Below, piece by piece: positions 30,981-42,567 of a stretch of DNA of 64,000 nt. Position 1 is the first letter of the stretch, and every line of letters begins with the position of its first letter. The position numbers and the translations under genes were made by a program. Source of the DNA: Myxococcales bacterium (lineage in GTDB: Bacteria; Myxococcota; Polyangia; Nannocystales; Nannocystaceae); assembly GCA_016793465.1 (NCBI GenBank), contig JAEUJW010000034.1:17407-81406 (forward strand). The letters run 5' to 3'. Under the pieces are notes generated by a model. It made no database searches. It worked only from the letters and a program-made list of their open reading frames with translations, and was not told the origin of the DNA.

Positions 30981-32939
30981 GTGTCGCCCGCGTTCTCGCG
31001 AAGCCCGCCTCACCGTCCCCTGATCCTGGCCGCGCTCGTGGTTTCGCAGTCCGCCTGCACTCACGACGCCGCCCCGCCGCAGGCCCCCGTGTGCGTCGTC
31101 GAGGCCCTCCCGCCGCAGCCGGCGACCTCCACGCCCAACCCGCCCGGCTCGCACGAATTCATCGTCGCCAACTACACCAAGCGAGAGGTGGAGATCCCGA
31201 TGCGCGACGGGGTCCGCCTCTACACCGCGATCTACAGCCCGAAGGACGCCACGCGGACCTACCCGATCCTCCTGCGCCGCACCCCCTACAGCTGCGCCCC
31301 CTACGGCCCCGACCAGTTCCCGACCGCCCTCGGCCCCGGCGCGCTGTATGCCGCCGCCGGCTACATCTTCGTCTACCAGGACGTGCGCGGCGCCTTCCTC
31401 TCGGACGGCGAGTTCCTCGACGTGCGCCCGCACAACCCCGACAAGACGTCCCCGCGCGACATCGACGAGTCGAGCGACGCCCACGACACCATCGCCTGGC
31501 TGGTCGCCAACGTCGCCGGCAACAACGGCCGCGTCGGCCTCTACGGCATCTCGTACCCCGGCTTCTACGCCGCCGCCGGCATGATCGACGCCCACCCCGC
31601 GCTGAAGGCCGTCAGCCCCCAGGCCCCCATCGCCGACTTCTACTTCGACGACTTCCACCACCACGGCGCGTTCTTCCTGCCCCACGCCTTTAATTTTTAC
31701 GCATCGTTCGGCCAGCCGCGCCGCGAGAAGACCACCAGGTTCAACCCCGGCTTCGAGCACGGCGCCGCCGACGGCTACCAGTACTTCCTCGACCTCGGCC
31801 CGCTGAAAAACCTCGCGCCGCACACCCGCGACGTGAAGTTCTGGCAGGACATCGTCGCCCACCCCAACCGCGACGAGTACTGGCAGGCGCGCGACATCCG
31901 GCCCCACCTGAAGCGCGTCGCCCCGGCCGTGCTCGTGGTCGGCGGCTGGTACGACGCCGAGGACCTGCACGGCCCCCTACAGATCTACCGCGCCGTCGAG
32001 CGGCAGAACCCCGGCGTCGCCAACCACCTCGTCATGGGCCCGTGGGGCCACGGCGGCTGGCACCGGACCACCGGCGAGCGCCTCGGCGACGTCGAGTTCG
32101 GCGCCGCCACCTCCGCCCACTACCAGGCCCGCATCGAGCTCCCGTTCTTCGAACACCACCTGAAGGGCGCGCCCGCCGACCCGCTGCCCGAGGCCAGCGT
32201 GTTCGAGACCGGCGCCAACCGCTGGCGCAGCTTCCCCGCGTGGCCTCCGCCGACCGCCCCGCGCACGCTGTGGCTCGACGACGGCGAGTCGCTGACCGAC
32301 GCCGCCCCGCAGGCGGCCGCGGCGCGCGACGAGTTCGTCAGCGACCCCCGACGCCCGGTCCCGTTCACCGCGGACATCGCCATCGGCATGACCAAGGAGT
32401 ACATGACCGAGGACCAGCGCTTCGCCGCGCGGCGGCCCGACGTGCTCGTCTACCAGACCCCGCCGCTCGCCGCCGACCTCACCGTCGCCGGCCCGATCGC
32501 CGCCGACCTCTGGGTCTCGACCAGCGGCAGCGACGCCGACTGGGTCGTCAAGCTCATCGACGTGCTCCCCGCCGACACCCCCACGCCCGAGGGCACGCGC
32601 CGCGGCGTCAAGCTCGGCGGCTACCAGATGATGGTCCGCAGCGAGGTCCTGCGCGGCCGCTTCCGCGACGGCTACGCCGCCCCCCGCCCGTTCACGCCGA
32701 ACGAGCCGACCGCCCTCACCGTCCCCCTGCAAGACGTCCTGCACACCTTCAAGAAGGGTCACCGTCTGATGATCCAGATCCAGAGCACCTGGTTCCCGCT
32801 CGTCGACCGCAACCCCCAGAAGTTCGTCGACAACATCTTCCTCGCCGACGAGTCCGACTTCCAGCGGGCCACCCACCGCGTCTACCGCCAGCGCGGCAAG
32901 GCCTCGAAGATCGTGCTGCCGATCCTCGCCGGCCCGTGA
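30981..32939 (+). CDS. CocE/NonD-family alpha/beta hydrolase (X-Pro dipeptidyl-peptidase type), lipoprotein
   Basis: 652 aa from a GTG start. Signal peptide ending SQSAC gives a probable lipid anchor. The catalytic core starts at VEIPMRDGVRLYTAIYSP. Nucleophile Ser in GLYGISYPGFYAA, Asp in VVGGWYDAEDLHG and His in MGPWGHGGWH form the triad, in family order. The C-terminal jelly-roll (LTVAGPIAADLWVSTSGSDA, GHRLMIQIQSTWFPLVDRNP) is the PepX_C domain. Likely cleaves acyl, peptide or ester bonds at the cell surface. The substrate is unknown. Neighbours give no pathway. Confidence 0.9.
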   Translation: MSPAFSRSPPHRPLILAALVVSQSACTHDAAPPQAPVCVVEALPPQPATSTPNPPGSHEFIVANYTKREVEIPMRDGVRLYTAIYSPKDATRTYPILLRRTPYSCAPYGPDQFPTALGPGALYAAAGYIFVYQDVRGAFLSDGEFLDVRPHNPDKTSPRDIDESSDAHDTIAWLVANVAGNNGRVGLYGISYPGFYAAAGMIDAHPALKAVSPQAPIADFYFDDFHHHGAFFLPHAFNFYASFGQPRREKTTRFNPGFEHGAADGYQYFLDLGPLKNLAPHTRDVKFWQDIVAHPNRDEYWQARDIRPHLKRVAPAVLVVGGWYDAEDLHGPLQIYRAVERQNPGVANHLVMGPWGHGGWHRTTGERLGDVEFGAATSAHYQARIELPFFEHHLKGAPADPLPEASVFETGANRWRSFPAWPPPTAPRTLWLDDGESLTDAAPQAAAARDEFVSDPRRPVPFTADIAIGMTKEYMTEDQRFAARRPDVLVYQTPPLAADLTVAGPIAADLWVSTSGSDADWVVKLIDVLPADTPTPEGTRRGVKLGGYQMMVRSEVLRGRFRDGYAAPRPFTPNEPTALTVPLQDVLHTFKKGHRLMIQIQSTWFPLVDRNPQKFVDNIFLADESDFQRATHRVYRQRGKASKIVLPILAGP

Positions 32940-33086
32940 CGACGCAGCACGGCACGGCGGCCGCGAGCTCGAGATCTCCGGCATCGGCGCCGCTCTCCGA
33001 TCCGCCCGCCCGCTCCAGAACGGCCGCACACGCGCCTCTGCGGCCCCGCGCGAACTCTCGCCTGGCGTCGACCCGCGTCCGTCTCC

Positions 33087-33092
33087 TACAGT
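33087..33092 (+). promoter_or_regulatory. putative -10 box TACAGT
   Basis: Ends 10 nt before the ATG of the small membrane protein. No -35 is apparent. The rest of the 163-bp spacer is GC-rich without a gene. Confidence 0.35.
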
Positions 33093-33102
33093 CGAAGGCT
33101 CG

Positions 33103-33507
33103 ATGTCCTCGCCCGCAACCTCCGCCGGCACCGCCTGGATCCTGTGGGGCGCCATGTGCCTCGCGCTGATCAACTACGTGATCGTCGCCTCCGCGATCAC
33201 CCGCCACCCCGACGCCGCCAGCCCCTACCTGCCGCTGCTCACCGTCGGCTTCCTCGCCGTCGCCGCCATCAACACCGCCTGCTCGCTGCTGCTCGCCCCC
33301 CTGCTCGGCCGACGCATGCGCAGCTACTGGGTCTACCTGGTCGCGCGCCTGCTGTTCGCCGAGTCGGTCGCCCTCCTCGGCCTCGTCCTCTACCTCCTCG
33401 GCGCCGACATGCCGGTGTTCCTCGGATTCGCCGGCGTCACCCTCGCGCTGCTCCTGCTCTCGCTGCCGACCGCACGAGACCGCGAGCAATTCCTCCGCCG
33501 CCTCTGA
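33103..33507 (+). CDS. small four-helix membrane protein
   Basis: 134 aa with four hydrophobic helices: TAWILWGAMCLALINYVIVA, LLTVGFLAVAAINTACSLLL, VARLLFAESVALLGLVLYLL and MPVFLGFAGVTLALLLLSLP. The ends are short and the tail is basic (TARDREQFLRRL). The layout recalls the c-subunit-like or DUF-type small membrane proteins of bacteria, but no family is recognised. Single gene. Confidence 0.7.
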   Translation: MSSPATSAGTAWILWGAMCLALINYVIVASAITRHPDAASPYLPLLTVGFLAVAAINTACSLLLAPLLGRRMRSYWVYLVARLLFAESVALLGLVLYLLGADMPVFLGFAGVTLALLLLSLPTARDREQFLRRL

Positions 33508-33630
33508 CCACGCGCGAAAAGACCACCTCTTATCCTAAAGAGCGCCACGTCCGCCTCGTGGCCAGCGCCGTCGACATCCCCGCGACGCGCGTCGGTTGAC
33601 GTCGCGCGCCCACGCGGGTCAAATGGCCCG

Positions 33631-33891
33631 ATGCACCTCGGCCTGCCGCTCCTGCTCCTGTTCGCCGCCCCCACCACCAGCGACGGCGGCGAGCACGACA
33701 CCGAAGACCCCGCCATCGCGAGCGAGAGCGGCGCCCTCGAGGACACCGGCGACGACCTCGACGACCCCAACGCCGGCCCGCCCGGCCCCAAGCCCAAAGG
33801 CCCCAAGGGCTGCCGCATCGGCGACCCCGCCGGCCCCATCGCTCTCCTCGCCCCCACCCTGCTGCTCCTCCTGCCCCGCCGTCGCCGCTGA
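33631..33891 (+). CDS. small exported protein with MYXO-CTERM-like sorting signal
   Basis: 86 aa. N-terminal signal MHLGLPLLLLFAAPTTSDGG, an acidic disordered middle (ALEDTGDDLDDPNAG), a PGPKPKGPKG linker, then GCRIGDPAGPIALLAPTLLL and a final LLPRRRR. A Cys followed by a hydrophobic helix and an Arg cluster at the extreme C-terminus is the MYXO-CTERM pattern processed by myxosortase. The protein would be released or lipid-linked at the surface. The very short mature part makes it look like a minimal surface tag. Confidence 0.65.
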   Translation: MHLGLPLLLLFAAPTTSDGGEHDTEDPAIASESGALEDTGDDLDDPNAGPPGPKPKGPKGCRIGDPAGPIALLAPTLLLLLPRRRR

Positions 33892-33928
33892 TCCCCACCT
33901 GCTTCTCCCCTCGAAAACACCACCGAGC

Positions 33929-34024
33929 CGACGCCGCCGAGCTCCGACGCCGCCGAGCTCCGACACCGCCGAGCTCCGACACCGCCGAGCTCCGACACCG
34001 CCGAGCTCCGACACCGCCGAGCCG
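33929..34024. repeat. 16-bp tandem repeat, six copies
   Basis: Unit CGACRCCGCCGAGCTC; copies 3-5 identical, copy 6 diverges at its end. Each of the first five contains GAGCTC. The period is not a multiple of three and no frame is favoured. It begins about 37 bp after the MYXO-CTERM gene. Confidence 0.9.
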
Positions 34025-34047
34025 ACGCCCCCATCACGCGACACCAC

Positions 34048-34320
34048 GCCCCTGTCCGGGAGCGGGGCCCCGACGATGCCGCACGGGCGACGAGGTGGCC
34101 GACGCTGGGGCGCAGCCGGGCGGGGCCCCATGACAGCGCGCGCAGCCGCGTCGCGACAGCTCCGCGTGGTCCGTCCCCCTGGCCGACCTACACGCCCGCG
34201 AAGCGGCCCGAAGCCTCCGCCCAGGGGGCCCCTCGGCAGGAGGCTTTGCGCAGCGAAGGTCCGGAGTCGAACCGCAGCGGCGAGCACGTGACATGGGGTA
34301 CCGGCGTCGCGGGGGCCCCA
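34048..34320. other. non-coding GGGGCCCC-rich segment with long-range complementarity
   Basis: Part of the largest gene-free stretch in the window (33892-34412). Four GGGGCCCC palindromes occur at 34064, 34122, 34225 and 34312. The first and last flanks are complementary: 34064-34081 pairs with 34302-34319, with two mismatches and one G-U. Inside, AAGCCTCC (34211-34218) pairs with GGAGGCTT (34239-34246). No convincing coding frame is seen. It could be a structured RNA or a degenerate repeat. No Rfam family is recognised. Confidence 0.4.
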
Positions 34321-34412
34321 AGTCCGTCGGCCACCCCGTCGCCCGCCGATCGCCCCTGAGCCCCGCGCTGCCCGAGCCCGCGTCGAAAGACCCGAGCCCG
34401 CGTTGAAGACGC

Positions 34413-35684
34413 CTAGAAGTCGAAGCCGAACGACACGCCCTGCATGGTCGAGCCGAGCACCGGCCCGCCGCGGAAGTTCTTCGGCCCCTTGGAGATGCTC
34501 TTCAGCGACTTCTCCTGCTTGATGAACTCCTTCGCGTCGGTGCGGTCCTGGTAGATGATGATCCCCAGCACCGCGCCGAGCAGCACGGTCGTCAGCAGGG
34601 CCACGTCGCCGCCGACGAACCGGCGGCGCATCGTGTAGCCCGTCTGGGCCACGTCGGACGCGTACGTCGTGTACTCGGTGCTCTGCAGCGGATCGGTCGG
34701 ATCGAGCCCGGCCGCGTCGAGCCGGTCGACCGCGTCCTTGTAGGGTTTACGGGCGGCCAGGCCGAGCGAGTAGAACACCCCGGTGGCGACCAGGGCGCCG
34801 GCGGTCAGGCCGAGGGCCACCCACGCGCGCGTCTGGAAGTAGCCGAAGCGGTGCCCGAGCTTGCACGCCGGGCGCAGGTCCTTGGGGTCGTCCTTGTTGA
34901 CCCGCGGCTTGCGCGGCCCGGTGCGGCAGAACGCCTTGAAGTCCTTCTTCAGGTCGACGGTCACGCCCGACGTATCGACCGTCTCGGACAGGCCGGTGTC
35001 GACCGCGTCCTGGGCGCGCTTGATCGCCTCGGCCTCGGCCGCCATCTCCTCGGGCGTCTTGCTCGGCTCGTCGAGCTCCGCGATCGCCTGCAGCTCGGCC
35101 TCGCTGGCGGGGGCCGGCGGCGACTGGGCGTCCTTCAGCATGGCAGCGACCGCGCGGGGCAGCGCCAGCGGGAGGATGAGGTCGGTCGACGTCCCGGCCG
35201 CCGACTTCTCGCCGACCTTCTTCTTCGCCGCCACGTCGTAGACCACCAGCGAGCTGTTCTTCGCGGGATCGGTGGTGTACGACCCGTAGACCAGGAAGTT
35301 GTAGGTCGTGCCGCCCTTGGCGCCCTTGATCAGCCACTCGGCGACCTTGCCGACGCAGTCGTCGGGCGAGCCCTTGCACTTCACCTTGGCCGACGCCGCC
35401 TCGATGTCGAGGGCCACGCCCTTCACCGTGTAGCCGCTGTTCTCGAGCTCGGTCTGGACCGACGAGCGCATCGACCCGGCCGCCTCGGCGTCGCCGGTGA
35501 AGCGCATCAGGCCGACCACGTTGCCGGCCGACGCGGGCGCCCCCGCGGCGGGCGCGGGCGCGGCCGCGGGCGCCGCCAGCACGGGCAGCGGCGAGAGGAC
35601 GATCGCACCGCTCAACACACCGGCCAGGGCGCTACGAAGGAGGGTGAAGCGTGAACGGTTCAGCGTGGCGGATGGCATGTGCAC
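34413..35684 (-). CDS. exported protein with two transmembrane helices, unknown function
   Basis: 423 aa. Start is the ATG at 35684 or the one two codons later. Signal peptide GVLSGAIVLSPLPVLAAPAA, then an Ala/Pro linker. Residues about 55-190 form a domain that opens NVVGLMRFTGDAEAAGSMRS and could be a FlgO-like or TolB-N-like alpha/beta fold (guess). A long charged helix follows (TPEEMAAEAEAIKRAQDAVD). Two helices lie near 270 (ARVWVALGLTAGALVATGVF-like run) and 355 (LLTTVLLGAVLGIIIYQD). The C-terminus GVSFGFDF ends in Phe like an outer-membrane signal. TATAGT lies 13 nt upstream. Confidence 0.6.
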   Translation of the reverse strand: MHMPSATLNRSRFTLLRSALAGVLSGAIVLSPLPVLAAPAAAPAPAAGAPASAGNVVGLMRFTGDAEAAGSMRSSVQTELENSGYTVKGVALDIEAASAKVKCKGSPDDCVGKVAEWLIKGAKGGTTYNFLVYGSYTTDPAKNSSLVVYDVAAKKKVGEKSAAGTSTDLILPLALPRAVAAMLKDAQSPPAPASEAELQAIAELDEPSKTPEEMAAEAEAIKRAQDAVDTGLSETVDTSGVTVDLKKDFKAFCRTGPRKPRVNKDDPKDLRPACKLGHRFGYFQTRAWVALGLTAGALVATGVFYSLGLAARKPYKDAVDRLDAAGLDPTDPLQSTEYTTYASDVAQTGYTMRRRFVGGDVALLTTVLLGAVLGIIIYQDRTDAKEFIKQEKSLKSISKGPKNFRGGPVLGSTMQGVSFGFDF

Positions 35685-35840
35685 GGACTGCGGCCGGACT
35701 ATAGCGGCCTCATCCCGGCAGCGATAGTCCCGCGCGTCGGTTCTCGGTCGGACCCCTCGCGGCCGCGGTCCCGCGTCGGCCGCGGCGGCCCATCCACACG
35801 ATCGGACCGCGGTCGGACGCCCCGGGTTTCGCGGCCCTGC

Positions 35841-35859
35841 GACGGCCTACGGGGCCGTC
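35841..35859 (-). terminator. hairpin after the membrane-protein gene
   Basis: GACGGCC-TACGG-GGCCGTC, a perfect 7-bp stem, about 100 nt beyond the stop of the 628-aa membrane protein. The remaining spacer is GC-rich with many CGGCCG strings and no gene. Confidence 0.35.
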
Positions 35860-35956
35860 CGGGCCGTCAATCGGCCGCAGGGTGCCGCCGACCCCCGACG
35901 AATTACGCCGCGGCGTCCCGCCGATCCGCGGTCCCCTGCTCGGCCGAACAGTGCCG

Positions 35957-37843
35957 CTACGGCCCGTCCTGCGCCCGCGGGAGATCCACTCCCCGCGAGC
36001 CCGCGACGACCAGCAGCGCCGCCGTCATCAGCCCCCCGACGACCAGCCCCGCCAGCATGAACGGGTTTTGCCGGGCCGCCCACGCCTCGACCAGCGCCGC
36101 GATCACCAGCCCCGACATCAGCGCGTGATCCAGCCGCCGCAGCCCGCGACCCGGCCCGCGCAGCGCCGCCGCCAGCCCGCTCGTCGCCGCCAGCGCCAGC
36201 GCCAGCGCCGGCGTCCACAGCAGCGCCCCGCCGTCGGTCTTGCGCGACAGGATCACCAGCCCCGCCGCCGCCGCGAGCGCCAGCCCGATCGCCCCCGGCC
36301 GCCGCCAGCCCGCCGCCGCCGCCAGCGTGCGCACGCCCGGCCCGAGCAGCAGCGCCGGCACCAGCAGCAGCGCCGCGCACAGCCCGAGCGCCGCCAGCCC
36401 CTCCGCCGCCGCCAGCTCGACGCGCGGCAGCCCGCCCGCCAGCGCCGCCGCCCACTGCTCCGGCGGGCCCGCGGCCAGCACCGCCGCCGCCGCCAGCGAG
36501 CCCGCCGACCACAGCAGCGTCGCCGCCAGCCCGCCGGCCACCGCCGCGCCCGCGCGCCCGCCGAGCGCCGTCGCCAGCATCACCGGCAGCGCCGCCGCCC
36601 ACGGCCCGACCCGCCACGGCGAGTCCCACGCCGGCCCCGCCGCCCACCAGCCCACCTGCACCATCGACCATGTCCCCAGGGCCATGACCAAAAGGCCAGC
36701 CAGCCCGAGCCCCGCCGCCCCGCCGGCGCTGCGCAGCAGCCCCGCCGACCAGCCGCGCCACAGCAGCCCCGGCGCCAGCGCCAGCAGCACCAGCCAGGCC
36801 CACAGCCGCGCCTCCCATAGACCCGGCGCCGGCAGCTCCTCGACGAGCGGCCGCAGGCTCACGCGCGCCTGCCCGCGGCCCTCGGTGTAGCCCGTCCAGC
36901 GCCCGGTCAGCCCGAGCCCCGCGCTCGCCTCCGAGGTGTACTTGTCGGGGCACATGCGCTCCATCACCGCGTCGGGCCGGCGCGGGCGCGGGTCGACCGG
37001 CGTGCCCGGGCAGATGAACTCGACCCGCGAGCGGCGCCCGACGGTCCCCGACGTCACCAGCAGCCGCGGCTCGCGCTCCGACTCCGCCGGGCGATCGCGC
37101 CGCTCCTGCAGCGACTTCAGCTCGACCCCCGCGACCGTCGCGCCGGCGAACGCCTCGCGCGCGCGCCGCGGCCCGTCGGCGAAGTGCACCTCCGCGATCG
37201 CCCGCAGGTCGCGCTGCAGCGCCTCCGCCAGCTCCGCGGGCCCGTAGCCCTTCGACCCGTCGGGCTCGACGAAGTCGTTGATCGGCAGGTCGAACGGCCC
37301 GAACCCGTCGACCACGATCGCCGTCGACTGGAACGGGTGGATCCCGAGGATCGGCCCGCTGTGCGCGAACCCCCGCGCGCCCGGGGCCTCGGCCTCGCAG
37401 CGGGCCCCCGCGAACGTCGCCGCGATCGCCAGCCCGGCCGCGCCGAGGCCCGCGACCGGCGCCCCGCGCCCGCGCGCCCGCGCGACCAGCGGCGCCAGCA
37501 CCACCAGCGTCACCAGCCCCGCCGCCGACGCCGGCGCCGCCACCAGCAGCCCCGCGATCGCCCGCGCCGCCGTCGCCGCCGCGATCACCATCGGCAGCCC
37601 GAGCGCCAGCCCGACGATCGTCCGCGGCCCGCGCGGCAGGCTCGCCAGCGCCGCCGTCCACCCGCCCGCGCGCACGAGCGTGCGCCCGCGCCACCACCCG
37701 AGCCCCGCCGTCGCCGCGATCACCAGCAGCCCCGGCGCCACGCCCCACGCCAGCGCCAGCGCCGGGCCGGCCGTCACCAGCAACGCCAGGGCCAGCGCCG
37801 GCACGACCAGCGCGGGACCCGAGTGCTCGGCGGGGGCACGCAC
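35957..37843 (-). CDS. large polytopic membrane protein of unknown function
   Basis: 628 aa from GTG at 37843 (VRAPAEHSG). About five helices fill the first 175 residues. A periplasmic-type domain spans about 185-350 (FQSTAIVVDGFGPFDLPIND, LQRDLRAIAEVHFADGPR, VEFICPGTPVDP). About nine more helices follow to the end. The layout, TM block then soluble domain then TM block, recalls large polymer- or sugar-processing membrane proteins, but no motif is diagnostic. Divergent from lon. Ala and Leu content is extreme, which makes family recognition hard. Confidence 0.65.
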   Translation of the reverse strand: MRAPAEHSGPALVVPALALALLVTAGPALALAWGVAPGLLVIAATAGLGWWRGRTLVRAGGWTAALASLPRGPRTIVGLALGLPMVIAAATAARAIAGLLVAAPASAAGLVTLVVLAPLVARARGRGAPVAGLGAAGLAIAATFAGARCEAEAPGARGFAHSGPILGIHPFQSTAIVVDGFGPFDLPINDFVEPDGSKGYGPAELAEALQRDLRAIAEVHFADGPRRAREAFAGATVAGVELKSLQERRDRPAESEREPRLLVTSGTVGRRSRVEFICPGTPVDPRPRRPDAVMERMCPDKYTSEASAGLGLTGRWTGYTEGRGQARVSLRPLVEELPAPGLWEARLWAWLVLLALAPGLLWRGWSAGLLRSAGGAAGLGLAGLLVMALGTWSMVQVGWWAAGPAWDSPWRVGPWAAALPVMLATALGGRAGAAVAGGLAATLLWSAGSLAAAAVLAAGPPEQWAAALAGGLPRVELAAAEGLAALGLCAALLLVPALLLGPGVRTLAAAAGWRRPGAIGLALAAAAGLVILSRKTDGGALLWTPALALALAATSGLAAALRGPGRGLRRLDHALMSGLVIAALVEAWAARQNPFMLAGLVVGGLMTAALLVVAGSRGVDLPRAQDGP

Positions 37844-37939
37844 GCGCCACCTTGTATCACTTCGCCCGGCCGCGTGACGCCCCGGAATCTCCGCCCCCGG
37901 CCCGCCCCGGGCCCGGGTCCGATCGGCCGCGATCTGGGC

Positions 37940-37945
37940 TAGTCT
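37940..37945 (+). promoter_or_regulatory. putative -10 box TAGTCT of lon
   Basis: Ends 9 nt before the lon ATG. No heat-shock-type -35 is visible. Confidence 0.35.
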
Positions 37946-37954
37946 GGCCCGCTC

Positions 37955-40378
<2,424 letters not shown>

Positions 40379-40467
40379 CCCGCCGCGCGGGCGAGGCGAA
40401 CCACGTTCGACGCGGGTCGTGGTGAGCGACCCCCGGCCGTCGCGCGCACACGCGGGCCGTCCGGGCG

Positions 40468-40473
40468 TATCCT
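40468..40473 (+). promoter_or_regulatory. putative -10 box TATCCT
   Basis: Ends 7 nt before the ATG of the 671-aa lipoprotein gene; the same TATCCT lies before the sensor kinase gene. Confidence 0.4.
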
Positions 40474-40480
40474 CGGCGAC

Positions 40481-42496
40481 ATGGACGCTCTCCGTCGCCG
40501 TGGCGCCGCCGCCGTCGTCGCGCTCGCCGCCTGCACCGCCAACCCGCCCGCGCCAGCCGCCGAGACCCCGCCGCCGCCCGAGGCGCCCCCGCCGGTCGAG
40601 GCCCCGTCCGCGCCCGAGACCCCGCCCGTCGAGCCCGAGCCCGCGCCGCCCGCGACCCCGCCGGTCCCGACCGCGCCCGCCGCCAGCCTCGCGCTCTACC
40701 CGGTCCTGGCCGTCGACAGCTCCGTCGCGTGGGACAAGCTCCCGAGCGGCCACATCCTCGTGCACGACGACGCCCGCTTCGCCGTCGTGCCGATGGCCGA
40801 GGCCAGGCCCGCCCGGCCCAGGCCCGCGGCCGAAGCCGTGCCCGCCGTGCCCACGGCCGAGCCCAAACCCGCCGACGCCGCGCCCGCCGACCCGGCTGTC
40901 CCCGAGGACAGCCCGGCCCGACCTGACCCCGAGGACAGCAAGCCGCCGGGCGCCGCGATCACCACGCTGGCCCTGAACCGCGCGCCGACCGACGGCCCGA
41001 TCGTGTTCTACCCGCTGCCCGACGCCATCCTCGAGAACCTCGACATCGACCTCGACGACGACGACGATGAAGACGAGGAGGACGAAGACTCGCCGGAGTC
41101 CTACGACCACGAGGACGACTTCGACCTCGTCAGCCTCCACGGCGCCTGGCCCGATCACTTCTACGCCACCACCGAGCGCTCGGTCATGCGCAGCGGCACC
41201 GAGCGCGACAGCTACCAGTGGAAGGCCGGCGCCTGGGCCGAGATCCCCAAGATCGACGACGGCGACAGCGGCCTGCGCCTCAGCCTGACGACCGACCGCC
41301 TGCACCCCTGGACCAAGAACCGCTACCTCGCCGAGCGCGACCTGTCGTGCCACAGCGGCTGCCCGGAGGAGGGCATGGACGGCTACGGCGACGACCATGA
41401 CCCGCTCAGCCGCATCGCCGCCAAGCAGCAGCGCCGCCTCGACCGCCTGCTCGAGCGCCACAAGCCGCTCGCGGTGATCGGCGGGCGCACGCCGCTGCCC
41501 GACATGTCCTCGATCTTCCCCTTCGACATCATGGCGCTGCCGACCGGCGACCTGTGGATCACCACCACCGGCAACTCGGCGGACCGCTGGAACCTCGGCA
41601 AGAAGGCGTGGGAGAAGCACGCCCTGCCCGAGGTCAAGGGCGGCAGCGTCGACCGCCTCACCGGCACGTCGACCGGCGCCGCCTGGTACGCGCGCTGCGA
41701 GCCGGCCCCGGTGCTCGCCCTCCTCGACGCCGGCGTCACCACCCCGGTCGCCCTGCCCGCCCCCGGCTGCGTGACCCGCATGGTCGTCGACCACGCCGAC
41801 ACGCTGTGGGTCACCCTCAGCGCCGACGGCCGCGGCATCCGCGGCGAGCTGCCCACGCTGTGGCGCCTGGCCGACCCGAAGGCCACCTGGGAGCCGGTGC
41901 AGATCGCCCCGCTGGTGTTCCCCGCCGCCCCCGAGACGTTCTTCAGCGACGGCCGCGCGTGGGAGCCGCTGGCGCCGATCTCCGGCAACTTCGGGCCGCC
42001 GCGGATCACCGAGCTGTTCACCCACGCGGGCGAGCTCTGGGCGGTCGTCGACTTCGAAAAGCCGTTCCACGTGCTGCTGCGGGCCCGCCCCGGCGCGACC
42101 CTCTACGACGCGCGCACGCTGCCGCCGCCGTTCGACGACGTCGCGGCCTGCGTCGACCAGCACATCGAGCTCGGCAGCCTGCCCCGCGACGCCGACCCGA
42201 GCAAGCCGTGGGCCGAGGCCCTCGCCATCGTCGGCTCGCAGGCGACCGACAAGTTCGACCCGCGCGTGTACATCGTCGACGCCGGCGACAGGTCGACCTA
42301 CTACGCGACCGTGCGCGAGGCCTCGCCGGCGGCCCGCGTCGGCCTGCAGGTGCGCCTGAAGTCCTCGCTGCCCGGGGTGTCCGAGGTGCGCTGCGGCCTG
42401 CCCCCGCGCCCGACCCGCGAGCACCCGCTCGACGTGCCCGACCCGCCCGACGAGGCCGACGACGACGACCCGCCGCCCGCCGAGGCCGCGCCCTGA
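40481..42496 (+). CDS. large lipoprotein with Pro-rich stalk and probable beta-propeller
   Basis: 671 aa. Signal GAAAVVALAAC ends in the lipobox Cys. A Pro/Glu/Ala stalk runs to about residue 70. Around residues 138-153 a palindromic mini-repeat is translated (AVPEDSPARPDPEDSKP). An acidic block (DIDLDDDDDEDEEDEDSPE, around 190) may bind metal. The rest has repeated blade-like units (LYDARTLPPP, WNLGKKAWEKHALPE, MALPTGDLWITTTGNSADRW, TLWVTLSADGRGIRGELPTL), suggesting a beta-propeller. No enzyme motif. Function unknown. Confidence 0.65.
   Translation: MDALRRRGAAAVVALAACTANPPAPAAETPPPPEAPPPVEAPSAPETPPVEPEPAPPATPPVPTAPAASLALYPVLAVDSSVAWDKLPSGHILVHDDARFAVVPMAEARPARPRPAAEAVPAVPTAEPKPADAAPADPAVPEDSPARPDPEDSKPPGAAITTLALNRAPTDGPIVFYPLPDAILENLDIDLDDDDDEDEEDEDSPESYDHEDDFDLVSLHGAWPDHFYATTERSVMRSGTERDSYQWKAGAWAEIPKIDDGDSGLRLSLTTDRLHPWTKNRYLAERDLSCHSGCPEEGMDGYGDDHDPLSRIAAKQQRRLDRLLERHKPLAVIGGRTPLPDMSSIFPFDIMALPTGDLWITTTGNSADRWNLGKKAWEKHALPEVKGGSVDRLTGTSTGAAWYARCEPAPVLALLDAGVTTPVALPAPGCVTRMVVDHADTLWVTLSADGRGIRGELPTLWRLADPKATWEPVQIAPLVFPAAPETFFSDGRAWEPLAPISGNFGPPRITELFTHAGELWAVVDFEKPFHVLLRARPGATLYDARTLPPPFDDVAACVDQHIELGSLPRDADPSKPWAEALAIVGSQATDKFDPRVYIVDAGDRSTYYATVREASPAARVGLQVRLKSSLPGVSEVRCGLPPRPTREHPLDVPDPPDEADDDDPPPAEAAP
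40894..40938. repeat. two palindromic mini-repeats inside the lipoprotein gene
   Basis: GGCTGTCC-CCGA-GGACAGCC (perfect 8-bp stem, 40894-40913), then CTGACC-CCGA-GGACAG (40923-40938, one mismatch). Both are in frame and encode Pro/Glu/Asp-rich linker. Confidence 0.65.
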
Positions 42497-42567
42497 CGGC
42501 GTGTCGCGCCTCGACCCCGCCGCCGCGGCGCCCCTGCGACCTGCGCCGCGGTGTTAAGCTCCCGCGC

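Noticed and set aside
33929..34024. CRISPR-like array
   Set aside because: Direct 16-bp repeats with no spacers; a simple tandem repeat.
34250..34285. Minus-strand GGTTCGACTCC resembling a tRNA or tmRNA T-loop
   Set aside because: The flanks do not form a full T-stem, acceptor stem or anticodon arm, and no CCA or tag frame is found.
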